Shown one piece after another: positions 36,886-45,451 of a DNA stretch of 64,000 bases. The position numbers were made by a program, and so were the translations under genes. The stretch lies in the NCBI RefSeq assembly GCF_002000025.1, contig NZ_MUZV01000001.1, forward strand, positions 248,001 through 312,000. Reading direction: 5' to 3'. This DNA is from Cognaticolwellia aestuarii. GTDB lineage: Bacteria; Pseudomonadota; Gammaproteobacteria; Enterobacterales; Alteromonadaceae. The notes beneath the pieces were generated by a model that searched no databases, was not told the DNA's origin, and saw nothing but the letters and a program-made list of their open reading frames with translations. Position 1 is the first letter of the stretch. The number at the start of each line of letters is the position of its first letter.

Positions 36886-37908
36886 ATGTCGCATATTCAG
36901 CAGTTAATTGAAAATTCAAAAGCAAACGAAGATATTGCGCGTAAACTATTCGAAATTGAAACTGAAATATTAGCTTGCCAATCAAGCGAAGAGCTACTGC
37001 AACGTTTACTGGATTTAATTAAAGTAAAATTTCAATTATCCAGCATTTCACTATTACTAGCCGAGCCAACACCGTTAAGTTATTTGATCAATGGTAACTT
37101 GCAATCTCATTGGCATCAAAAAAATACTAAACAAATTTCTGTAGAAAAATTAACACTGTTACATGCAAATAAAAAACCCTTACTAACCAATCAGCTTGAA
37201 CAATTAAATAATATTATACCGCCTGTATTATTAACTGGTGCTAAATCGGTAGCTTTAACACCACTGTCTTTGGAGGGGAAACTATTTGGCAGTTTATTAT
37301 TTACTGACCAAGCTCCTGCTCGTTTTCATGACAAACTCGGCACCTTTCATTTAGAACAGCTAGCCGTCAAAGTTAGCCTTTGTTTATCCAATGTACTGAT
37401 CCGAGAACAGCTTCAATATATGGCACATTATGATCGCTTAACCGGCGTAGCTAATCGGCGATTAATGGAAGTTTGCTTAACTGAGGAATTGATCCGCCAG
37501 CGCCGTTATGGGGTGCCCTTCTCAGTACTATTTATCGATTGCAATAAATTCAAAGCAATTAATGATACTTATGGTCATGACTGTGGAGACAAAGTACTTA
37601 CTTATGTGGCGAATCAATTGCAAAACTTAGTCCGGGAAAACGATAAATGTTTTCGCTATGCTGGCGACGAATTCGTTGTGGTGCTTGCGAGTCAAACGCT
37701 ACCTGAGGCGGAACAAGCCAGTGATCGTTTATGCCAATTCTTTATTAACAACCCTATGCCATATCAACATATGTTTTTACCCGTCAGTATTAGCTGTGGT
37801 GCAGCAGAAAGCGACGGTAAACAGACCATGGATGAGTTATTAAGATCTGCTGATAAGCGTTTGTATGCTAATAAAAAAGCGGACAATGGCATGGTATTTA
37901 AACTATAA
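36886..37908 (+). CDS. GAF-type sensor diguanylate cyclase
   Basis: 340 residues. A helical N-terminus (1-30) leads into a GAF/DUF484-like domain (about 32-165). The GGDEF domain (about 178-335) starts DRLTGVANRR and has the active-site variant AGDEF (259-263), which is generally active, with an RxxD inhibitory site (Arg250-Asp253) exactly five residues upstream. It should make c-di-GMP from two GTP and be product-inhibited. There is no membrane segment, so it is cytoplasmic. AAGG precedes the ATG. It lies beside the HD-GYP gene and divergent from motX. Confidence 0.93.
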   Translation: MSHIQQLIENSKANEDIARKLFEIETEILACQSSEELLQRLLDLIKVKFQLSSISLLLAEPTPLSYLINGNLQSHWHQKNTKQISVEKLTLLHANKKPLLTNQLEQLNNIIPPVLLTGAKSVALTPLSLEGKLFGSLLFTDQAPARFHDKLGTFHLEQLAVKVSLCLSNVLIREQLQYMAHYDRLTGVANRRLMEVCLTEELIRQRRYGVPFSVLFIDCNKFKAINDTYGHDCGDKVLTYVANQLQNLVRENDKCFRYAGDEFVVVLASQTLPEAEQASDRLCQFFINNPMPYQHMFLPVSISCGAAESDGKQTMDELLRSADKRLYANKKADNGMVFKL

Positions 37909-38025
37909 AATATTTTTCCAGTCAAAATAAACTATATTTGATTATAAGCACTTAGCTTACATAAAGGCTAAAACATCAAGCCTCTTACTAATAGCGACAA
38001 TTAACGGTGTCTATTTACGCGTATT

Positions 38026-39195
38026 ATGATCATAAAAATCAGTATTAACGACTTAAAAAAAGGTCACTTTGTTGTCGATATCGTCGAACAACACGGGACT
38101 TATAACTTAACTCGTGCTGGCCATATTAAAAATGACGTCGTTATTAATAATCTAAAAGCTAAAGGAGTTGTGTCACTCTTAATTGACACAACTAAAACCA
38201 TTGATGATGCACTGAGCGTTGCCATTCCTGATTTGTATAAACAACCGGGACCAGTGATCCTTGAGGTTAGCAAAGCGAAAAAGCTTTTTAATGAAGCAAA
38301 AAAACTTCAACAACAAGTATTTCTCGATGTAAAGCAAGGTCGGACAATAAATATAGGCCCAGTCATTGAAGCGACAAAACAAACTATCTCGGCAATATTT
38401 AAAAATCCTGACGCATTAATTTGCGTTATTAACATACGCAATAAAAATGAATATTTACTAGAGCACTCGGTTTCTGTTTCGGTATTAATGACGGTTTTTG
38501 CGCGATTTTTAAAAATGGATCGCAAAATCATTCAGCAACTTGCTATTGGTGCTTTTTTACATGATGTTGGTAAAATAAAAATACCCGATCAAATCTTAAA
38601 TAAGCCAGGTAAGCTAACGAAAGAAGAATATCGACTTATTCAACAGCATGTTAATCATGCCATTAATATCATTAAAGCCACACCCAAAATTTCACCGTTG
38701 AGCTTGGAAGTTGCGGCTTTGCATCACGAGCGCTTAGATGGTTCTGGCTATCCACTAAAGCTAAAACAAGCTGACATCTCTAATTATGGTGCCATGATCG
38801 CAATTTGTGATGTTTTTGACGCTCTAACCGCAGATCGCTGTTATAGAAATAGCTACAGTCATATTAAGGCGTTTAGCATATTAAGAGACCTAGCTTTTCA
38901 AGGTAAACTTATGCCGAGGCTAGTTGATTTGTTTATCAAGTGCTTAGGGGTTTATCCTGTTGGCACATTAGTTGAGCTGAATTCTCATCATTTAGCCATT
39001 GTTGAGAGCCGCAATCAGGATGATCCTATTAACCCAAAGGTGCGCTGTTTTTATAATATTGAGAAGCAGCGATATATTATGGCAAAAGACCTTGATTTAG
39101 CTAAAGAGGCAGATTTCATTTTACGAGGCGTTAAAGCGAAAGAATTTAATTTGGATATGAATCGAATTATCGAGTTTCTTCTGTTAGAAGGCTGA
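38026..39195 (+). CDS. HD-GYP domain c-di-GMP phosphodiesterase
   Basis: 389 residues. An N-terminal DUF3391-like domain (about 1-110, opening IKISINDLKKGHFVVDI) is followed by an HD-GYP domain with HDVGKIKIP (His179-Asp180) and HHERLDGSGYP (233-243), so both the metal site and the GYP triad are intact. Such enzymes hydrolyse c-di-GMP to GMP. It follows the diguanylate cyclase by 117 bp, forming an opposed pair near motX. No membrane segment. Confidence 0.93.
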   Translation: MIIKISINDLKKGHFVVDIVEQHGTYNLTRAGHIKNDVVINNLKAKGVVSLLIDTTKTIDDALSVAIPDLYKQPGPVILEVSKAKKLFNEAKKLQQQVFLDVKQGRTINIGPVIEATKQTISAIFKNPDALICVINIRNKNEYLLEHSVSVSVLMTVFARFLKMDRKIIQQLAIGAFLHDVGKIKIPDQILNKPGKLTKEEYRLIQQHVNHAINIIKATPKISPLSLEVAALHHERLDGSGYPLKLKQADISNYGAMIAICDVFDALTADRCYRNSYSHIKAFSILRDLAFQGKLMPRLVDLFIKCLGVYPVGTLVELNSHHLAIVESRNQDDPINPKVRCFYNIEKQRYIMAKDLDLAKEADFILRGVKAKEFNLDMNRIIEFLLLEG

Positions 39196-39279
39196 TCACT
39201 AGTGCATTATTTTATGAAATGAGATAACTAAATTATCTAACATCCATGCGCACATTTAAATTTAATCAGTTTAGCACCG

Positions 39280-39318
39280 GTTGATCTTTCTAAGTTATTT
39301 TTCCAGAGAAAGATCAAC
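39280..39318. repeat. Perfect 12-bp inverted repeat carrying the GAAAGATCAAC motif
   Basis: GTTGATCTTTCT (39280-39291) and AGAAAGATCAAC (39307-39318), 15-base spacer, between the converging HD-GYP and M28 genes. The same GAAAGATCAAC occurs at 45926-45936 in another inverted repeat. It may act as a terminator for both genes, but there are no flanking T-runs. Confidence 0.85.
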
Positions 39319-39333
39319 ACACGATAATCTTTA

Positions 39334-40743
39334 CTACTTTCTAAAGTCAACCTGAGCTTGTGCTGCAAAGTAAGCATACATAGCATAAATAGCGGTATTT
39401 ACCTTTAATGCTTCTGGCTCAACTTTGTCCAAAGTATCATTTTCAGTGTGATGGTAATCAAAATAATTAGCACCGTCAGGTGAAAACTTAATACTTGGCA
39501 TGCCTTCAGCGCTCAACGCACTCATATCAGATTGTCCTTTAGCATTGTTATCTGGCGAAAGTGCAACTCCTAAAGGAGCTAAGTATTGCGCTAATTCTCG
39601 CACCGCGTTTAACGACTGTGCGCCAACACCTGGAGTCATTTTATAAATACGACCAATGCCAAAATCCCATTCTGCACCAATAACATGTGCCGCCATATTA
39701 TCTTTATGTACTTTTACATACTGCTTCGCGCCTAATAAGCCAACTTCTTCTGCTGCAAATAATATCACTCGAATGGTGCGCTTTGGTCGTTCAGGCAATT
39801 GACCAATATGATGCGCTGCCGCCATAACCATACCGATACCTAAGCCATCATCTAGTGCCCCAGTACCAACATCCCAACTATCTAGGTGAGCACCTAAAGC
39901 GACAATTTCTTCAGGGAACTCACTACCGGTAAATTCACCAATAACATTTGCTGATGTTGCAACGACTTCAGTGTCTGTTTTAGCAGACATTTGTAGGTAC
40001 ATACTCACCTCTCCACCACGCTTTAACTGATTGACTAATAAATCAGCATCTGGATTAGATAATGTCGCAGCAGGAATTTTTTTTACATTGTCATCATAAC
40101 GCATCACGCCGGTATGAGCAGTACGATTATTATCTGTACCGACCGAGCGCATTACCAGTGCAGACGCGCCTTTTTGCGCGGCAACAACAGCACCATTAAC
40201 TCGAGTACCAACAGCAGGTCCATAGCCTTTACCATCAATATGACGTTCCATTTGATAAGAAACAAAAGCAATTTTACCATTCAAACTATTATCTTTTGCC
40301 GCCTTTAAATCAGCAAAGGTTTCAAAGTGTGCAACATTTGCTGTAAGACCTGCTTTTTCAGTACCAATACTACCACCTAAGGCTAACACCACAACATCAT
40401 GCGGATAAGGCGCAATAATGCGTGCTTTTGCTTCGCCACGTAACCAATAGCTACCGGCAACTTCCTCGGTCCACACTTTATCAAAGCCTAAGGCTTTCAT
40501 TTTATCAACAGCCCAAACAATCGACTTTTTATCACCATCAGAGCCCATTAAACGATGACCTACTTCAGTGGTGAGAGATTCAATCAATTGATAAGACAAA
40601 TCGGATTTCAGTGCAGTAGCTTTTAATTCATTTAGTTGCGCTTGCTGCTCAACATTCAATTGTTGTGCAGCCACAAAAAAACTTCCAATACTCATACATA
40701 CAGCTACGCAAGTGCTAGCAATAATTTTCATTTTTGGCTTCAT
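39334..40743 (-). CDS. Exported M28 family metallopeptidase
   Basis: 469 residues with a signal peptide (about 1-26, cleavage near AAQQ). The M28 zinc ligands are visible: HLDSWD (about 290), ALDDGLG (about 301), FAAEEVGLLG (about 335, catalytic Glu) and the final HHTENDTLDKV (about 440). A PA-like insertion lies at about 130-240. It resembles periplasmic carboxypeptidase Q/aminopeptidase-type enzymes that release amino acids from peptides. AAGG lies upstream of the ATG. It follows the haloacid-dehalogenase-like gene on the same strand. Confidence 0.9.
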   Translation of the reverse strand: MKPKMKIIASTCVAVCMSIGSFFVAAQQLNVEQQAQLNELKATALKSDLSYQLIESLTTEVGHRLMGSDGDKKSIVWAVDKMKALGFDKVWTEEVAGSYWLRGEAKARIIAPYPHDVVVLALGGSIGTEKAGLTANVAHFETFADLKAAKDNSLNGKIAFVSYQMERHIDGKGYGPAVGTRVNGAVVAAQKGASALVMRSVGTDNNRTAHTGVMRYDDNVKKIPAATLSNPDADLLVNQLKRGGEVSMYLQMSAKTDTEVVATSANVIGEFTGSEFPEEIVALGAHLDSWDVGTGALDDGLGIGMVMAAAHHIGQLPERPKRTIRVILFAAEEVGLLGAKQYVKVHKDNMAAHVIGAEWDFGIGRIYKMTPGVGAQSLNAVRELAQYLAPLGVALSPDNNAKGQSDMSALSAEGMPSIKFSPDGANYFDYHHTENDTLDKVEPEALKVNTAIYAMYAYFAAQAQVDFRK

Positions 40744-40878
40744 AGTTTACCTTAAGGCTATTTATTAATTATTTACTGAATAATTACAGGTAAGTATCTA
40801 TAAAAGCGGATTAACTTGCAATCAGTAGCTGATTTTTTCAGTGACAGCAAAAGCCACTGGCAGCCCAGATAGAATGAC

Positions 40879-41670
40879 TTATTCAGCACTGGTTTTTAAT
40901 TCTAATTGTTCAACCAGTTCAATCAGATCTCGCCCGATAATGTCTGGTACGCCAAACAATGGATAAAGCGCTTTACCAGGACGCATAATAAAACCTGTTT
41001 TCCATCCTGCCTTTTCTGCACCCGCAATATCCCAAGCATGAGCTGCAATTAACATAGCATCCTCTGGAGCAATATTCATTTGCTGCTGAGCCCAGTGATA
41101 CACTTTTAAATCCGGTTTGAATGTTGCTAAGTTTTGTACCGTGAGTGAACCGTCAAAATATTGTGCTAAGGTAGCATTCTTAAGCTGCGCTGCAATACCG
41201 GCATCAGATGAGTTAGTTAAGGTAATTAGCGTGTAACCTAATGCACGAAGTTGTTTAAGCCCTTCAACTACATCTTTATGTGGCGCTAAATCTCTAAAAG
41301 GCGTAAGCACCGCAGTACGGGCTTGTTGAGGAGTTAGCGCAATGTTTTTTTGCTTGGCTATCATCTCTAAAGAGGCAATTCCTATTTCAACAAAACTATT
41401 ATATTGACCTGTTACATTTGCCACTAATGAGTAATGCAACATGGTAGTAAACCAGTAAGGCACGAGATCTTCCCTACCACCTAATGCTGCCGCGATAGAT
41501 TTAGAAACATTATTTAAATCTAAAAGGGTTTCATTAACATCAAAAAAAATAACTTTCGGTTTAGCCAGTGGCGTTGTTGCCAGCTCTTGTGCTTGTACCA
41601 CAGCCGAGAATATTGGCATGCTGCTAACAGCCATTACCACAGTAAGGATTAAGAGTTTAATTTTAGTCAT
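40879..41670 (-). CDS. Exported haloacid dehalogenase type II-like protein
   Basis: 263 residues. A clear Sec signal (about 1-27, cleavage after VQA) precedes a HAD-fold enzyme: nucleophile motif FFDVNETLLDL (about 41-51), motif II TLTNSSD, motif III FKPDLK and motif IV AAHAWDIAGAEKAGWKTGF. These motifs match L-2-haloacid dehalogenases, which are usually cytoplasmic, so periplasmic location is unusual. Substrate is not certain; it could be a phosphatase or dehalogenase. The gene is 135 bp upstream of the M28 peptidase gene. Confidence 0.85.
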   Translation of the reverse strand: MTKIKLLILTVVMAVSSMPIFSAVVQAQELATTPLAKPKVIFFDVNETLLDLNNVSKSIAAALGGREDLVPYWFTTMLHYSLVANVTGQYNSFVEIGIASLEMIAKQKNIALTPQQARTAVLTPFRDLAPHKDVVEGLKQLRALGYTLITLTNSSDAGIAAQLKNATLAQYFDGSLTVQNLATFKPDLKVYHWAQQQMNIAPEDAMLIAAHAWDIAGAEKAGWKTGFIMRPGKALYPLFGVPDIIGRDLIELVEQLELKTSAE

Positions 41671-41806
41671 ATTAGTTTTGCCTATAAAAATTGGTTAGAT
41701 ATTACGAGTAAATATCGCGAAGTTTTCCCTTTGCGTTATTGGTTCCAGAAATATTGCATGATGTTCGAATTTGTAACCCTAGGATGATTATTCTTGAGCA
41801 TAAATA

Positions 41807-41818
41807 TACCATTTGGTA
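41807..41818. promoter_or_regulatory. Candidate operator palindrome TACCATTTGGTA
   Basis: TACCA and TGGTA arms separated by two bases, in the divergent region between the haloacid-dehalogenase-like gene and a lipoprotein gene. The form is like many TetR-family operators. No regulator gene is adjacent, so this is tentative. Confidence 0.35.
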
Positions 41819-41948
41819 CATTATAAATTAATTATGTTCCGATAGGTATAAAATTATTAAATGCACTTCTAACCGCTTGAAAAAAGCGATAAGAATTGTA
41901 GAAGATATTTTTATTCCCCCCTTAAATTGAAAGAGAATGAGAAATAAA

Positions 41949-42287
41949 ATGTTAAGTAAGTCTGTAAAATTAACCTTGTCTGTTGTGTTTACAATGATTA
42001 TTACCGGTTGTGCAAGTAACGATAATATTGCTGCAGGAAAAGTTATTGCGGTTGATGGCAATAATGCGAGGGTTTACATAGGTTCTGACGCTGCATCATT
42101 GCAAGGAAAAGAAATAACAGTGCGTAGGTTACTACCTACTGATACTGTACTTGAAGGTGAGCCGCTTTATTCTTATCAAGTGGTAGGTACAGCAGTAATT
42201 AACGCTGAAGATAAGCCTAACTTTATCAAGATAAAAACGCATGATATTACCCTTAAAAAGCAGGATATCATTGAGCTAACTGAATAA
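41949..42287 (+). CDS. Small putative lipoprotein of unknown function
   Basis: About 112 residues from the ATG at 41949 (MLSKSVKL), with GAGA upstream; an ATG at 41937 is possible but crowds the ribosome binding site. The signal ends in a lipobox, IITGC, at about residues 16-20. The mature part is a small beta-rich domain (GKVIAVDGNNARVYIG; VVGTAVINAEDKPNFIKIK). I do not recognise a family. It is not obviously in an operon. Confidence 0.7.
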   Translation: MLSKSVKLTLSVVFTMIITGCASNDNIAAGKVIAVDGNNARVYIGSDAASLQGKEITVRRLLPTDTVLEGEPLYSYQVVGTAVINAEDKPNFIKIKTHDITLKKQDIIELTE

Positions 42288-42475
42288 TAAATAAGGCTAG
42301 ATTACTCATATCATTTTTGCGGCACAGCGATGATAGTTGAGCAAATAAATGATTAATAGCTAAAAACTAGCTGCTCGTCGAAGTCACTAGTACCGTGATT
42401 TCGACAATTAAGCTAACGTGATAATGAAATGGTTATATCAAGCGAGGTGGTAAAATGGCGCTAAATAGTTTCTCC

Positions 42476-42503
42476 GTCAGCATTATGACTTAAGCATGCT
42501 GAC
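42476..42503. repeat. 8-bp inverted repeat, 12-base spacer
   Basis: GTCAGCAT (42476-42483) and ATGCTGAC (42496-42503), between the lipoprotein gene and erpA, which converge. Possible terminator hairpin without a T-run. Confidence 0.55.
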
Positions 42504-42507
42504 AGAT

Positions 42508-42556
42508 ATTTAAATAACGAAACTTAATTAGTTATATGAAACTTAGTTATTTAAAT
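42508..42556. repeat. 11-bp inverted repeat overlapping the erpA stop
   Basis: ATTTAAATAAC (42508-42518) and GTTATTTAAAT (42546-42556). The right arm covers the erpA stop codon. Inside are direct repeats of GAAACTTA. AT-rich; may stabilise or end the erpA mRNA. Confidence 0.65.
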
Positions 42557-42892
42557 AGAGAAAGAAGAACCACAGCCACACGTTGTTGTAGCATTAGGAT
42601 TATTAACTAAAAATCGGCTACCCTCTAGCCCTTCGACATAATCAACTTCACCGTCAACTAAATACTGCAAGCTCATTGGATCAATCACCATAGTGACGCC
42701 TTTTTTTACAATGGTCATATCACCGTCATTGACTTTTTCATCAAAGGTAAAACCATACGAAAAGCCCGAGCAACCACCACCCGTAACGTAAACACGTAAC
42801 TTCAGTTCTGGATTCTCTTCTTCCGTGATCAACGACAATACTTTAGTCGCAGCAGCGTCCGAAAATTTAATAGGTAATTCAGGATTAGACAT
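42551..42892 (-). CDS. erpA: Iron-sulfur insertion protein ErpA (A-type carrier)
   Basis: 113 residues from the ATG at 42892 ([18 protein letters not shown]); a TTG three codons upstream is not preferred. The three cluster-binding cysteines are in [10 protein letters not shown] and TTCGCGSSF. ErpA delivers [4Fe-4S] clusters to essential targets such as IspG. Length and sequence match gammaproteobacterial ErpA. Downstream neighbour on the same strand of the DUF6776 gene. Confidence 0.95.
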   Translation of the reverse strand: MSNPELPIKFSDAAATKVLSLITEEENPELKLRVYVTGGGCSGFSYGFTFDEKVNDGDMTIVKKGVTMVIDPMSLQYLVDGEVDYVEGLEGSRFLVNNPNATTTCGCGSSFSI

Positions 42893-42956
42893 AAAACTCA
42901 ACTTAAAACAAATGAACTAGGGAGATTATCTTAAACTTGACTGTTTTAATCAAGTA

Positions 42957-43700
42957 TTATGGTGAACTCTGTGAATTATTATCTATAATTCTCAGCCAAG
43001 GTTGACTCTGGTCAATGCGGTTATATTCTTGCCATTTCCCCTTAGGTAAAATTGCTGCCACATTAATCGTTTCAGGGACAAAGTTCTCGGGTAAGGTTAA
43101 CTCACCGTTAATAACCTGAAAGTATTGAAAACTAAAAGATAAATCTTTTTTTGTTGATGTTGATATTTGCGATAATGGCATACTAGACGGTTTATTATTC
43201 AAACTGCCATTAATCGATATCTCAATATAGCCTTTGGCATAACGTTTACGTAATAATTGCTGAACTAACACGACTTGAAAACGATAATGCTGCGGGCTTT
43301 CCGTTTTAGTTAACTGGATATTATCAATTACCAAACCATTAGCAGCCTTTTCGGGCGCCATAACTTTTTCATAAAACGCTAGCTCTTTCTTCACCTGAAA
43401 ATGCTCTTGCTCAATAGATTTTAACATTTTCTGGCTGCGCTGATTGGCCATACGCTCAACTTCAAGCTCAACATCGAGTGTATTAATTCGTTTAGTTTTA
43501 TCAACTAACTGCTGATAGAGAAAATCTAACCGAGCTTGTTGCTGCGCTAAGGTCTGACTTTGATAACTATGATAAAAATTACCTAATCGATAGCCACAGA
43601 ATAATGAAATGATGACAATCGCCAATAGTAAAATTGCCGAGCGAAATGCGCCCAAGCGCGTTACCACCTTACTGAGATTTATTTTTGCTAACCAATTCAT
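42957..43700 (-). CDS. DUF6776 family membrane protein with coiled coil
   Basis: 247 residues: short N-terminus, one membrane helix (about 21-40), a coiled coil (about 45-120, KTKRINTLDVELEVERMA) and a C-terminal beta domain ending LRIIDNN. The layout is that of DUF6776 proteins found near erpA in marine gammaproteobacteria. No function is known. Divergent from the CLC gene with 59 bp between starts. Confidence 0.8.
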   Translation of the reverse strand: MNWLAKINLSKVVTRLGAFRSAILLLAIVIISLFCGYRLGNFYHSYQSQTLAQQQARLDFLYQQLVDKTKRINTLDVELEVERMANQRSQKMLKSIEQEHFQVKKELAFYEKVMAPEKAANGLVIDNIQLTKTESPQHYRFQVVLVQQLLRKRYAKGYIEISINGSLNNKPSSMPLSQISTSTKKDLSFSFQYFQVINGELTLPENFVPETINVAAILPKGKWQEYNRIDQSQPWLRIIDNNSQSSP

Positions 43701-43759
43701 TTGAAAAGTATTATGATATCCAAAAGGTCTGTATATATGCCCAATAAAAATAACTTACT

Positions 43760-45451
43760 ATGAAGATAATAATTCAGTTAAAAAAGCGCCTAGCACTGCC
43801 CCAAACGTCTTGGCAGCTCTGTTTATTAGCTGCTGTTGGTGGTTTTGCATCTGCTTTGTTAGTTGTATTATTCATTTTTGCCATTGAAGGCATTCAGTTA
43901 TTTTTTCTACGCGAGAAAGATGACTATAACAGCTTAGCGGCGTTAAGTCGTTTCCAATTACCAATTATTGGCGCTGTTATTATTCTATTTTTTGCTTGGT
44001 TAACTGGGTACAAATATATCCGTAGCGGTATTCCATATGTTTTACATCGATTAAAAATCGCCAATGGTGTTATGCCATTACGCAATACTATCAATCAATT
44101 TATTGGTAGCACAATAGCGCTTGCGGCTGGCTTCTCTGTTGGCAGAGAGGGGCCTGCTGTACACTTAGGTGCTGCATGCAGTAGCTACATAGGTAATAAA
44201 TTAAATTTACCGTACAACGCCATTCGCAGCCTAAGTGCCTGCGGTATTGCTGCAGGTATAGCCGCTTGTTTTAATACCCCTATAGCGGCTGTATTATTTG
44301 TAATGGAAGTTATTTTACGTGAATACAAAGTCCACATTTTTATCCCTGTAATGATTGCCGCCATTGTCGGTTCAATGACAACAAGCAGCATATTTGGCGT
44401 AAATCATGAATTTGGCTATTTTAGTGCAATAACATTAACCCGTGATCATTATCTAATTTTAGCCTTACTTGGTATTGCATTAGGTGTGATTGCTTTTGCC
44501 TTTAATCGTTATTTAATTTTAGTGATCAAGCACAGTGCCCGCTTTCACATTGTTCCTCGTATACTCACCGCCGCATTTATTACTGGCGCACTTGGCTACG
44601 CTGTACCTTATGCTATGGGTACTGATTTAAGTGCGATAAATTTCTCTTTGCAAGATAACGTCGAATTACAACTATTGCTTGGTTTATTGTTAGCTAAAAT
44701 GATCATGACGATTATGGCACTTGGTTTGGGGATACCTGGCGGCATTATTGGTCCTATTTTGGGTATTGGCGCCATTGCCGGTACCTGTGGTTCGATGATG
44801 GCAATGCATTTTATGACTGTAGACATCACTGCTAGTGATTTTGCGTTAATGGGAATGGCAGGCTTTATGGCCGCCACCCTCAATGCGCCATTAGCTGCGC
44901 TACTTTGCGTAGTTGAACTGTCTAATCAAATTGAAATAATTATTCCCGCTATGATTGTTATCACCAGTGCTTGTATTGCTTCTGGACAATTTTTTGGCAA
45001 TCGTTCGATATTTATTATGCAACTGGAAGTGCAAGGCTTAGCTTATCGCCGCCCACCCATTGAAAAATCATTACAGCGCATTGGTGTGCTTGGCGTGATG
45101 GAAGAAAATATAACCTTATTACAACAAACTCATGATGACGGTATTGCTGAGCTGATATCAAATCAAACGATACACCAGCATGTTATTTGCCAAGTAACCC
45201 AAGCTGATGCGCCAACAGAGTTTATTTTTTATCAAGCAAGTAAAGCAAAGATTGACGATGAATACAAAATAGAGAAACACACGCTAATCCCACTTAATAG
45301 TCAATCAACGTTGGCCGAAGCTTATTTATTATTGGTCAAGAAAAGAGTTGGCGGTGTGTATATATATCACGAAAATCCAAATGTAATTATGGGTATAATA
45401 CCCTTTGATACCATTCGTTCTTATTTACTGAAAGGAAAAACTAACTCATGA
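43760..45451 (+). CDS. CLC family chloride channel/transporter with C-terminal domain
   Basis: 563 residues. A CLC membrane domain (about 20-410) with anion-pathway motifs: RSGIP (88-92, usually GSGIP), GREGP (128-132, gating Glu130 kept) and GGIIGP (327-332, where E. coli ClcA has GGIFAP). A cytoplasmic C-terminal region (about 420-563) looks CBS-like. The gating glutamate suggests H+/Cl- exchange; motif changes could alter ion selectivity. The stop overlaps the hemJ ATG (ATGA). Confidence 0.92.
   Translation: MKIIIQLKKRLALPQTSWQLCLLAAVGGFASALLVVLFIFAIEGIQLFFLREKDDYNSLAALSRFQLPIIGAVIILFFAWLTGYKYIRSGIPYVLHRLKIANGVMPLRNTINQFIGSTIALAAGFSVGREGPAVHLGAACSSYIGNKLNLPYNAIRSLSACGIAAGIAACFNTPIAAVLFVMEVILREYKVHIFIPVMIAAIVGSMTTSSIFGVNHEFGYFSAITLTRDHYLILALLGIALGVIAFAFNRYLILVIKHSARFHIVPRILTAAFITGALGYAVPYAMGTDLSAINFSLQDNVELQLLLGLLLAKMIMTIMALGLGIPGGIIGPILGIGAIAGTCGSMMAMHFMTVDITASDFALMGMAGFMAATLNAPLAALLCVVELSNQIEIIIPAMIVITSACIASGQFFGNRSIFIMQLEVQGLAYRRPPIEKSLQRIGVLGVMEENITLLQQTHDDGIAELISNQTIHQHVICQVTQADAPTEFIFYQASKAKIDDEYKIEKHTLIPLNSQSTLAEAYLLLVKKRVGGVYIYHENPNVIMGIIPFDTIRSYLLKGKTNS

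Noticed and set aside
40800-40860. Hairpin CAGTG/CACTG as a terminator of the HAD-like gene
   Set aside because: Only five pairs, and the T-run is on the wrong side for the minus-strand gene.
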